From Poa pratensis (taxonomy: Eukaryota > Streptophyta > Magnoliopsida > Poales > Poaceae), in the NCBI GenBank assembly GCA_947311845.1, contig CAMZMU010000059.1:42044982-42108981 (forward strand): a stretch of 64,000 nucleotides of DNA, written 5' to 3'. Below the pieces are notes generated by a model. That model was given only the letters and a program-made list of their open reading frames with translations, did no database searches and was not told the origin of the DNA. A program made the position numbers and the translations under genes. Below, piece after piece: positions 1-11,214 of this stretch (position 1 is the first letter of the stretch; each line of letters begins with the position of its first letter).

Positions 1-199
1 AAAATATTTTCCATCACAACAATTCACAACCCAAAAATTAACAAAAAAATCAACCTGAAAATGTGAACCATTTTTGCAAACTGGTTTTGTAAAAATAAGC
101 TTGTGTTTGACTAGGAAGACAACCTAAAATGGCTTTATATGGTTTGCATCAATGACTAACGAGATGGTGTGTAGGTACCCCCTATGTAGCAAATACATT

Positions 200-700
200 C
201 TCTAAATTCATGCCCAAATTTTGTATCAAATACTTATCAGAGAGAATTTGTAGTTTAGTTTTCTAAGTGTCATAAAAATACACTTGTTATGATTGTACAT
301 TCACCGAGTGAGTTGTAAAAAGTAAGAAAGTTTAGTAAAAAATAGTTAAACATAAATCATCGTCTATCAACAATTGGACTTAGGAACGAACAATACTAAC
401 AGATAAAGTCAGAATAATGGGGAATGCATAGTAATGCAGTAGAATACTTAATGAAATAATTAAGGAATTAAGGTAATATTTTATACACTTTGTATAATAA
501 AATGGACATAGTTCATCTCATTTTAATACATAAGTAATCATGTATTCTCGGTTGCGGGACCAAAATTTTCTCATGTCGTTATAATTTCTTGTGCGTGGCC
601 ATCATATGTTAATTTTTTTTCTAATTCTGTAATGATCTATTGCCTGAATAAAATGATGAATCATTAACAGACAAAGAGAATAATTGTGATTCTACTAGAG
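200..700. repeat. AT-rich dispersed repeat, copy 1 of 2
   Basis: This gene-free AT-rich stretch aligns by eye with 17880-18390. Both copies show the same succession of short matches, for example the segment around 550-585 (ACCAAAATTTTCTCA, then GTTATAATTTCTTG) and the AATAAAATGATGAATCATTA segment near 645-670. Identity is moderate with many indels, so the copies are old. No coding capacity, terminal repeats or duplicated target site could be recognised, so the element class is unknown. Positions 1-200 and 700-1041 hold nothing I can name. Confidence 0.5.
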
Positions 701-1049
701 TTTATGTGATTGTTCGTTCGTGTACATGAGATTTCTTAGTGCTTCCAAGTCTTTCAAGCATGTCCGGTGGGTATCAGGCAACGATGGGATCTATGTGATC
801 ATGCGGGTGGGGCAATCTATAAAAAAATTGCTATATTTTCCTGGTGTAAGAATCCTAACACTCTGACGACTAAGATTTCATGCATGAACCAGAGTCAACA
901 CTAAATAAAGGAAGAGGAAAAATTCATCATAATTCAATGGTCAAATAGGTGGTTTCTTTGGTATACAAGGAAATGAGAGATCTTTATTTGGGTTTCAGAT
1001 ATTTCTAATAATTTGTTTCTTGGTCGTGATTGTTCTCGTGTGTTTGATC

Positions 1050-1564
1050 CAACGAAAAAAATAGCGCGCTATTTCCCGGTTAATAGCACAATATAGCTTA
1101 TTTGGAGAGGCTACGCTATATTTAGCCTAAAGTTGACGCTACGGCGCTATTTACGTTTTATACACGCTAAACCACGCTTAACGTGGTAACGTTATAGCTA
1201 CGCTAACAAAAAGCCTGGAAATAACGTTAGGTGATGATGATGGTGCGCAATCTGGTGGTTCTTATAGTTATTCTAAAGATGATGTCAATGATCCTGATTA
1301 AAGTTTAGAACAGTTTGTCTTTTAGTATATTAGTTTTTCATGTTTTTAAGCCTCATTTTTTTATTTGTGCCAGAATATGGTTACCTGGTTATTCATGTAT
1401 TGCTTTGCACAAGTTTTTAGTGCTGAAATTTTTAATATTTGGGTTATTTCTCGCATTTTTTTATCACGCTATTTTGTATGTAACTTCGCTATATCTCGCT
1501 ATATCTTATATAGCTTTTAGAGAAGGGCCACGCTATTTTTGATAGCACGCTATTTTTTTCCTTG
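1050..1564. mobile_element. Non-autonomous hAT-type element (515 bp) with 8-bp target duplication
   Basis: The element has terminal inverted repeats of about 23 bp: the left end reads CAACGAAAAAAATAGCG and the reverse complement of the right end reads CAAGGAAAAAAATAGCG. It is flanked by a perfect 8-bp direct repeat, GTTTGATC, at 1042-1049 and 1565-1572. An 8-bp target duplication and inverted ends starting with CA are the hAT hallmark. The interior carries many CGCTAT subterminal motifs in both orientations, which would be candidate transposase-binding sites. There is no transposase; the short open frame inside is chance. Confidence 0.85.
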
Positions 1565-1572
1565 GTTTGATC

Positions 1573-3540
1573 ATGTAATCTCATTAGTTAATCTTTGAAG
1601 TATATCTTTACGAAAAGTCATCTTGGCTCCAAGCTCTAGTGATCCTTTTATTTTATTTTAAATCAAAAACTGTATTTACAAATTTAGAGAATACAAAACA
1701 ATTCTAGGCGTATCCCATGATGCATCATAGAAGCATGCACTGCAGAACTCTTTGTATTATGGGTGACATAAAAATAAAAATTCTTTTCTATTTTAGATAT
1801 TTGAAAGTGTATATAATCAAATACACACATTTTTAATTTTATAATATTTCAAATTGGGATTTTGCACGTTTGTTGGATATATTATTGACAACATGCAAGA
1901 ATTTTTTGATTTTTAAGAACTTATATTTTTAGAAAATAAATAAAGATATCACAGGAGCTCGGCAGCTAGAAATCTACACTCATAACTTAAGGAATACGTA
2001 TGTACTAACTTAAGGAGCGTGGCTTATCCCCATAGGAATCATCTGCATCCAACATGTGTGGAGGTGCACTAAGACCAGCCATGATGTGGCCTCAAAGCTC
2101 TTCGAACGGGACACTGAACCGCATCGCCACAACGCAGAGCATTGGTTCAGGCAGTCTTACTCAACAAGTTGATTTGCCTTTTTGCATGAAATTGTGGGAC
2201 CAGATGGTAGAATTGCGACGGGAAACCAGGAATGCATGCATGCAATTGGTCAGAATAGCTGGTGGATCCTTACTAACGATTCCATACAGTGCAGAAAATC
2301 TAAACCGATTAAACAAGGCACCCAATCTTTTTTCACTACTGCATGTCCATCAAGATTTCACTATATATGTTGGATGACAACAATGATCAGATTTGGGACG
2401 CAAGAGGTAGGAATTGGAAAACTCACACAAAGAATGGTGCAAACACAGCTTGAAGGAGAAAATATGGTGGATCCAAAACTCACAACCTTGGAGAAGACTT
2501 CTTGCGCTAGATGATCAACTTATTTCCTTCAACTTCAGCACATTCTTTTCTTCATTGATTTTTATTTTATTTTCCAATGGAAGCTAATTTGATTTTTTAT
2601 CACTTGTGTTGATGGCTGATGGACTAGCAGCTAAATATCACCTTCCCACATGTGCACCTTAATTAGGTCACAACCATAAGTGCTGGACTCTTGCGAATAT
2701 TTAGTCTGTTCAAAAGGTTTTCAAATGTTCATATCCTCACATCCCACATGAGGATAATATCATAGTGACATAAAATCAATTCGTTTGCTAAAAACTTGAC
2801 CAAGAATAGTCTGCTGTTACGCACCGCATCCTCCTCGATTTTCCATGACTAGGATAATATCATAGTGACCAACAATTGCAAAGTTCGAAGACTGGTGCAG
2901 TTAGCACCGCATCCTCCTCGATTTTCCATGACTAGGTTTTGCACCCATTGACATAAAAATTGTACGCACTAATTTCATAAAAAATTATAGCAGATACTTT
3001 TTATGTTTCAAATTATTATGTGTTTAAGCTTTGGTCAAAGTAAAATTGTAATCACCATTGTCAAGAAAACTAGTGTGCTGTTACAAGTAGATACTCGTGG
3101 TCCTTGTGTAACTGTATGATGTTAGATGCAAGTTAAAGTGGAACAGCACCTAAAAGGCCCCACATGCAAACGCCCAATCAGAGGCGCACAAACATGCCTA
3201 TAAGTGGAAGCAACAAAAGCAAAGCAAGACATGAAGAGCACGACAATGGACAAACACAAGACTCCCATAAATAGAGCAGCACACTTGTGAGCGTAATAAC
3301 CACGCCTGTTGGAAAGATTCCGACACACATCAGCTTTCACCGGATGTCAAAACGATGGCACACATTGACTACTCAAGCCAGTGGAGAGTAGCCAATACAA
3401 GCTCCCTTAATCTCTAGTGCTAGTGGTACTGTACATTTGACCAAACCGTGGAATCGGCTTCGTCTCCGCGCCGCGCCCACCGCGACAGAGTGACAGACAG
3501 ACATACAGGCCCATCCATCCATCGAGCTCGACCGCAGCTA
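1573..3540. other. Intergenic, no gene recognised
   Basis: About 2 kb of mixed AT-rich sequence. Two overlapping open frames of about 110 codons at 2054-2514 have no recognisable domain. The one at 2054 starts Met-Cys-Gly-Gly-Ala, like group VII ERF proteins, but nothing that follows resembles them. The only structure is a local duplication at 2750-2940, listed separately. Confidence 0.5.
2752..2937. repeat. Interleaved short direct duplications
   Basis: A segment of about 33 bp beginning GCACCGCATCCTCC occurs at about 2821-2853 and again at about 2905-2937. A segment of about 19 bp (GGATAATATCATAGTGAC) occurs at about 2753 and about 2852. The two pairs overlap and alternate, as expected from slippage or an ectopic repair event. 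No coding meaning is evident. Confidence 0.75.
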
Positions 3541-3682
3541 GCCAGCCAGGTCACTCATGGCCGACGGAGCAATCAGTAGCGGCTTTGTGTACGTCGACAC
3601 GAAGAAAGCTAAGCAGAGCTACCTCGGTCGGTGTCGTACGTGGCCTCCTAGTATATGGTATCTCGTGGAGACCGTCTACCGA

Positions 3683-4874
<1,192 letters not shown>

Positions 4875-5015
4875 TCAGTGATCCGAAACACAGCAGGCGT
4901 GGAGGCCACAAGTATCTGCGTATCTATCTATCACCAGTCACCACAGTGGCGAGCACACTGGTGATGAGAGCTCGAGCTGTGGTGGTGCACGAGTTGGGAG
5001 TGGAGTTCATGGCGC

Positions 5016-5025
5016 TTATTTATAG
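5016..5025 (-). promoter_or_regulatory. TATA box of the intact GA2ox gene
   Basis: Read on the minus strand this is CTATAAATAA, about 193 bp upstream of the ATG at 4823. The same box and its surroundings are conserved in the truncated copy (10841-10850). This supports it as the ancestral core promoter and shows that the duplication included the promoter. Confidence 0.7.
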
Positions 5026-5429
5026 GGGGGCGGAGAAGGCGCCGATGGAGCCGCGAGTTGAGAGACGCCGGCGGGGCCTACGAGTGCGTAGTACGCGTGG
5101 GGAATTGAGGGATGCCGAAACGAATGGGAGGGAATGGACAACGTTGGTAGGAGCTGTTCATGCCGCGTCGTGTTGGTGCACGCATGGATCAACTGAACTG
5201 TCTCTCCCGCCTTTTCCTATTGAATTCGAGGTGTGGCCGCGAACTGAATTCGAGGTGTGGCCGGTAGCCGGTAGAACCCAACATTCCCGGGGAGGGGCGA
5301 CGTGTGCCGATATGATCCGCCGGTACTCTGGGGTCCGGGAATGAGGAGGTGATAGGCCTTGTACTGTTGTGGGCGATGCTACGCTGCTCAATCATGCCTG
5401 GATGGTGTTCCAAACTTCCAATACGTACT

Positions 5430-6545
5430 CAGCATCTCCAACAGGCGCGCCGCTTAATAAGACGCGATGGAAAAACCGTTAATATATCTCGCGCGCGGCC
5501 GAAAGCAGCGCTGCAGCATCCGCGCTATAATCCCGCGCGCGATAAACAGGCGCCAGCGCGCTGGCAAAAGCGGGATCGGACGCTAGGTATTTCGTGCCCC
5601 CTCTCTAGCGCGCGGGACAAAGAAAATTCGTGCGCGAGAGAGCAACTGCCACCCTGAATTCTCCGGCCGCGCCCGTGCTCGCCACGCCCCGCGCTGCCGT
5701 CGGCGAAATTCCAGCGATGGATGGTAGATCCGACATCCCCCAACCCCTCCCTACACCCGCGACCCTTCGGCCGCCGGCGCCGCCGCAAACCCTAGCGCGG
5801 GGTTGATGGCCGGTTCCGCCGCTAGCGCCGCACCACCTCCTAGCACCGGTCTCACGCGTGGCCTCTTCATGGCGCCCCGGACGATTCAAACCTCGCAATT
5901 TATAGCTCCAACTATGCTTGTGTAACTTGTTTTGGGTCTCTCATGTGAGGCATGGGAGCACCTACGGGAGGAATGGGTGGCTTGGGCGCCATGGGTGGCA
6001 TGGGAGGCATGAGTTTTGAGTCTCTCATGGGAGACATGGGAGTATATGGAGGCATGGGAGGGAACATGGGAGCATCTATGGGTGGAGGCATGGCTTCCGG
6101 TGTGCCTCCCATGCCTTCGGATGGTGCCCTTGGAGGTAGTGCGAGCATTGTCCGAGTTCCAATGAAGATGAGGCGCATGATGAAGAAGATGATGACGAGG
6201 AGGGGGAGAAGGAAGATGACACATGATTGTTGATGTTTCATTCGTTTGTGTGAACTTATTTGTCGCTTGTGGTTTGGTGATTTTGAACTATGTCATGAAT
6301 TTGAACTATGCTATGTTCCTCAAGTCTTGATTTTGCATATTTTTTATGTTTGAAATCATCACTTGTTTTCATATTGTCAAATTGGTTTCATATTTGCCAA
6401 GCGCCGCCTGGTCACGCATACTGCATTTTACCGTGCTTGGTGAAGCGTTACAGCGGCGCGCTAAATTATCCAGCGTCTGCTAAAGCAAAACATCCGACCA
6501 GCGCGCTGAAACGTTATTTCGGCGCTGGAAAAAAAAATTAGAGCA
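5430..6545. mobile_element. PIF/Harbinger-like element remnant with ORF1-tail-like sequence
   Basis: The segment begins with the motif GCATCTCCAACAGGCGCGC, which I recognise as a grass Harbinger-type end. Both flanks are rich in GCGCGC and GCGCTGG motifs (5450-5620 and 6400-6530). Between them, 5952-6233 (+) encodes a Gly/Met-rich repeat of the GGMGGMG type, then acidic/basic codons. This composition resembles the C-terminal tail of the Myb/SANT-like ORF1 protein of grass PIF/Harbinger elements. No DDE transposase is present. The right terminal repeat and the 3-bp target duplication could not be identified, so the limits are approximate. It lies just upstream of the intact GA2ox promoter and is absent from the homologous position of the second GA2ox copy. 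Confidence 0.55.
5952..6233 (+). pseudogene. Harbinger ORF1-like Gly/Met-rich tail fragment
   Basis: A 93-codon open frame encodes repeated Gly-Gly-Met-Gly units with one SFESLMGDMG segment, then a Pro/Ser linker and a Lys/Arg/Met-rich end. I recognise this as similar to the low-complexity C-terminal part of Myb/SANT-like proteins (often annotated as NAM-associated or glutathione-S-transferase-like) encoded by grass Harbinger elements. The DNA-binding part is missing. It is probably a relic, not a host gene. Confidence 0.45.
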
Positions 6546-8992
6546 AGGCTTCTGGGTGGAGAGATGTGCAAGAGTGCTACGAGGACGGGGTGGCGATTGG
6601 GAGGGTAGTCCGTTTCAATAGAGTCGTGAGCAATGTGTGAGTGAAAACGCATATTGTCACCGGCGATTTGTTTTTCTTTTTTTTCGTTGTTGCCCTTTCG
6701 GGTGTTGGATGTATTGTTAAAGGAAACGGCATTCACCATGGCGCCGGTGCATGCTTGTAACAATGTAAGCAAATCTAGTTGTGAAATCCACTTTTGGCAT
6801 GTATTTTCTGATCAAGTGAACTAGCTCTCATGCATTTTTTTGTCACAAGCTAGCTTCCTTGCCAAATGCAAAGGTGGGAGAAAAGCACGTACATAAGTCA
6901 AGAAAACTAGATGAAGGGCTGTTCTCCGTTATCAAAGGGAAACATATTTTCATTAGGAAAACATGAATCTTAAAGGGGCAGTGGGTTTTGCGAAACCTGG
7001 GTCTGTTCTTTTGCTCTATATTTTTGCAGAAGATCGACGACCTGGCGGGTCTTGTAATCCAGTAATCCACGATGAGATTCTCTGTGCTGCCGATTAGTTC
7101 CTGCACAGATGATGGCTGGATATGATTGACAAGTAACGGTGGCCTTGATAAGAGAAAAATGCAGCTACGATTGAACATCACCGGTTCAAGATCTTGTAGG
7201 GCAAATGATGCGTTGGAAAACAACCTTCTTTCGCCAATCCAAAGAAGAACTGCCATGATGACGCCGTTCTTTGGCGTGCCCGCCTCCCCCTGGAGCGCAG
7301 AGAAGATGTCGATCTCTGGCTCACATACTTCCTTCCTGAACGACCGTAGTACATACGCATGGAATATAATGCCGTAGCTCGAGCTTGCCCAAACTGTGGC
7401 AACGCTCCCCCTCCCCACCCATTGTAATTCTCGGCTACTGAAAGGGATTTCACCCTTTTTTCCCAGGAAAATAAATGAAAATTCAGGTGGGAGCCTTTGT
7501 GCTCTCCCCGGTGAACGCTCTAAAAAAAAATCCAAAGAAGAATTAATAGGAGAAGAAGAAGCGGAACTAAAGGTAAGAACAACAAAACGACGAGAGTTTG
7601 TCGACCAGATACTGAAATGATCGAGTTAGATCAGATATCTTTTCAGAGCAGTGCAAAGCGATTGCTTAAAGAAGATTTATAGTAATCCTTTCGACCAGTG
7701 GAGAAGTGAAAAAAAAAACACAAATCTACCCGGTTACACTGCTCAACGCTCTAAGCGCTCGAATCTGATGTAGATGGGTAAACACTGAATCGAAATATTG
7801 AGGTGTCTAAGAACAAAACCATGAACCAGAGTGTTGAGGTCGCGGAGGTCAACGCCCGGTGCATGGCATCAAGGTTAGGCACCTCGACACCTTCGTTTCA
7901 GGGAGTTGACCCCGTCCGCGTTGGACTTTTTTTCTTCTGTGAAACACAGTATATATAGACGCAGACGCACACATACACGTGTATACACTGCTCTACGAAC
8001 ATCCGCGTTGGACTTTTTTTTGTGAAACACAGAATAGACGCAGACACTCACATACAGTTACGTACACTCCCCTATGAACGTACGTGCGCATGCAGATCAG
8101 GTCTTGGGATTGACAAAATATATAGTCACGGGCGGCTCGCTGTTGAATGCAATGTCACCTCCCAGCTCCCACTGAAACATATTCCGACATAATGAGAAAT
8201 ACTAGCGTCAAAACCGAGATTTAAATTCTGATGAGCCGGTGGCACAACTAACCTCCTAACCATCCAGTCACAAGTTGGTTCTTCATCCACGTTGGATTTG
8301 AGAGCCAACTCGTAATGGAACCTCAACTCCTTGGCCGGTGAAGTTGAGAAGTGCAACTTCAACGCTCCGGTGTAGGACGCTACGTAAGAGGGTCAGATTC
8401 GGGGTTTTCATTTTCTTTCTATAACGGTTTAGTCTCAGCTGAAAGTTTCAAGGAGGGATAGATTTGTGTTTTGGGCAGAGTGAATTGAGTCTCTGTCAGT
8501 TGGAGTTGCGAGAGCGGTTTGTCGAAAAGGACGTCAACAGCTCGATCGTCCCGTGCGCGTGACGACCGCGTGTCTCTGCATGCATGATCCTGTAACACCC
8601 GTCCAAGTTACTGTCTTGATCGTGAGCGCCCACGCTGCTGTTTCGATCAGAATTTCAGTGGTCGATCGATCGGCGTCTAGGCGTGGCTACATGCATGTCC
8701 ACGCTGCTGTTTCGATCAGACGGTGTCCCGGCTCCATGGTCCTCATCAACTGCCAGCCAGCTTCACTACTACGTGTACACATGTGATGGCATTTGCGAGC
8801 GGACACCGGACCACTGTGCGACATACGCAGGTGGCCTCACGTAATAACTGCCATGGATCCTGCTGCCACGTACTAGTACCATTTAGTAGTTGCCAAGAGG
8901 TGTTGGAGACCACGTGAGCAAAACACCCCATAGCACTGCATGCGAATGATCCGATGTTGTGAAAATGAGGCCCCGTTTGAGATATCTGTATC
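6541..8992. repeat. Tandem-duplication block X, copy A
   Basis: About 2.45 kb of unique-looking sequence is repeated in the same orientation at 19922-21878. Matching landmarks include 6845-6950 with 20258-20345 (the CACAAGCTAGCTT stretch), 7560-7680 with 20705-20825, and 8720-8900 with 21395-21625. The last 50 bp of the match ends at GAGATATCT near 8992. No conserved protein is seen. The longest open frame (6843-7535, minus, 230 codons) is not maintained in copy B. Copy A contains about 293 bp between two TCCAAAGAAGAA repeats (7238 and 7531) that is missing from copy B. Confidence 0.8.
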
Positions 8993-9206
8993 TTTGATAT
9001 ATTTAAAGAATATAATTTGGTTTCCTGGAATCCGGTGTTGTGCTTCTTTCATCATCGGCTAGGCCGTGTGTGGCCCTGGGGCCGGCGTGAATGTCGGAGC
9101 AGCGGCTCCGGATGTTCGCCGCCAGCGTCACTGCGTGTCTACGTGCACGCATGTGATATTTGTAAGTGGAACCGGACCACTGTGCGACATACGCAGGTGC
9201 CATCAC
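8803..9206. repeat. Local repeat of a 27-bp motif within and beside block X
   Basis: The motif ACCGGACCACTGTGCGACAT plus CGCAGGTG occurs at about 8806-8833 and again at about 9171-9199. A third copy is in block X copy B at about 21479. The repeats sit in a similar surrounding of CACGT-containing sequence, suggesting a small local duplication inside the segment. Positions 9210-10011 hold no recognisable gene. Confidence 0.65.
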
Positions 9207-10011
9207 GTGTTCCGCCGGCAACGTGGTGGACGTTGCCTCCAGTTAACAAGTGTCAGACATGTAGTTATTAAAATGTTTATTGGACCGATAAATTTACATA
9301 GACTAATTTAAAATAATACGACCTGTGATAAAAGGAAGAAGCTTGGCAACATTTTTATAATTGGCCATGTTACCTTTTACTTGTGCAAATATCAATTATC
9401 CATCCGATCCATATTAACTGTCAATGGATTGAATGTATCTAGCGCTAAACATGTCCCGATACATCCCAGTCAGTGATAATTAATAAGGATCAGATGAAGT
9501 ATTATTATTTGGACTTCACCTTCGTCACCACGGGCTTCTCGTGTGGCTGCACCACTGGCAGTAGTACCTGTGTGGTCATGCGTGTCGGTCATCATTAAAC
9601 TCGACTTGGATGACGAGCAGTAGTGCAAACCCTAGATCATTAGAATTTGATTAAGTTTGTCCTAGTCTAGTAATTATTTTAATTTGAAATCTTTTAAAAA
9701 TGAAAAAATGGTGAAAATGAAAAAAAACATAACCGTACATTACCGGACCAAATAGGCACAACGAAAAGGAGCGTTGAAGAGACAAAGAGCATAGCAAATC
9801 AAGATCCCACCGACATTAAGAGTCAAAGACCAAGTTTTGAGTTTGATTTCACTGCGTTTGTTTACAACTTTACATATATATACTTTGATCTGCATCTTAT
9901 ATGTTGCATGGGTTTGAGGGATGCGTGACTGTTATGATTCTGTTTTCTTCGTTTATATGGCTCACTGGACGTTTATTTCAGCTCTATTGCTACTGTAATA
10001 ACTAGTGTCAG

Positions 10012-10673
10012 TTGGAGTGCAGGATGGAGACGAGCTGCGGGTCGGTGTGCTCGCCGAACCCCGTGACGCCGCAGCTCGGCGGGAGGCCCTGCAGCAGCGG
10101 GCAGGGCGGGTAGTGGTTGAGCCGGAACACCTGGTCGCTGGCGTCGTCGCCGGTCACCATGTCCGCCAGCGCGGTCCGCGGCGACACGCCCAGACCCTCC
10201 GCCACCATCTCCAGCACCGTCCTCGCCAGCCCGCGCATCGCGACCACGTACTCGTTGATGGCGTCTCTCAGCGCGGCGGCACGGAAGGAGGAGGAAGAGG
10301 CCTTGGAGAGCGCGTCGCGTTCGATGGCGAGGAGGAGGTACTCGACCCACCCCATGTCGCCATTGCGGCCGATGCGCTTGCTGCCGTACCCGAACGGGTC
10401 GGCGCCGGCGGCAGGGGCCGACGCGTCCTTGACGGCCTGCGGCGACGCGAAGAACCGGACGGCCTCGGCCTCCAACCGGTCAACCACGCCCGCGGGCACG
10501 CCGTGGTTGACGACGCTGAAGAACCCGTACCGCTCGCAGGCGCGCACCACGTCCGACGCCGCGTCGGGTCCGGACAGGTCCACGGCCGGGACGCTCGCGA
10601 AAGTCTCCCACGGCTCCGGAGTCCGCACCAGCGAGATCTGCTCGAGCGCCGCCGGCTTCGCGAGCACCACCAT
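10012..10673 (-). pseudogene. GA2ox: Truncated GA2ox copy (exon 1 only, 3' end lost)
   Basis: The first 220 codons are nearly the same as the intact GA2ox at 3683-4823, including start, NHYPPC and GEHTDPQ. One length change sits near residues 127-134. Homology stops abruptly after the residues LHSN, where a stop codon follows at once and the DNA turns into unrelated AT-rich sequence. The last 33 codons of exon 1, the intron and exon 2 are missing. The product would retain His208/Asp210 but lack the third iron ligand (His265) and the 2-oxoglutarate-binding Arg276, so it cannot be an active dioxygenase. The promoter and TATA box are retained, so a transcript is possible. High identity implies a recent duplication. 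Confidence 0.9.
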
Positions 10674-10840
10674 GGCCAAGAAACAGAGCAGAGCAGATAA
10701 CCGATCAGTGATCCAAAACAGAGCAGGCGTGGAAGCCACAGGTATGTGAGTATATCTATCTATCACCACAGTGGCGAACACACTGGTGATGAGAGCTCGA
10801 GCTGTGGTGGTGCACGAGTTGGGAGTGGAGTTCATGGCGC

Positions 10841-10850
10841 TTATTTATAG
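10841..10850 (-). promoter_or_regulatory. TATA box of the truncated GA2ox copy
   Basis: The minus-strand sequence CTATAAATAA lies about 168 bp upstream of the pseudogene ATG, in a promoter that matches the intact copy through about 11204. Confidence 0.6.
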
Positions 10851-11214
10851 GGGGCGGAGAAGGCGCCGATAGAGCTGCGAGTTGAGAGACGCCGGCGGGC
10901 GTACGAGTGAGTACGTACGCGTGGGGAATTGAGGGATGCGGAAACGAATGGGAGGGAATGGACAACGTTGGTAGGAGCTGTTCATGCCGCGTCGTGTTGG
11001 ATCAACTGAACTGTCTCGCCCCGCCTCTTTCGTATTGAGTGAGCCCGGGGTTGCCGCCAACTGAATTCTGGGGTGTGGACGGTAGCCGGTAGAGCTCAAC
11101 ATTCCCGGGGAGGGGTGACGTGTGCCGATGTGATCCGCCGGTGCTCTGGGGTCGGGGAATGAGGAGGTGATAGGCGTTGTACTGTTGTGGGCGATGCTAC
11201 GCTCCTCAATCATG

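Noticed and set aside
2054..2514. Possible group VII ERF start (MCGGA) at 2054
   Set aside because: Only the first five residues match. No AP2 domain follows in any frame.
6843..7535. A 230-codon minus-strand open frame in block X copy A
   Set aside because: It has no recognisable domain, and the duplicate block at 20 kb does not keep the frame, so there is no sign of selection.
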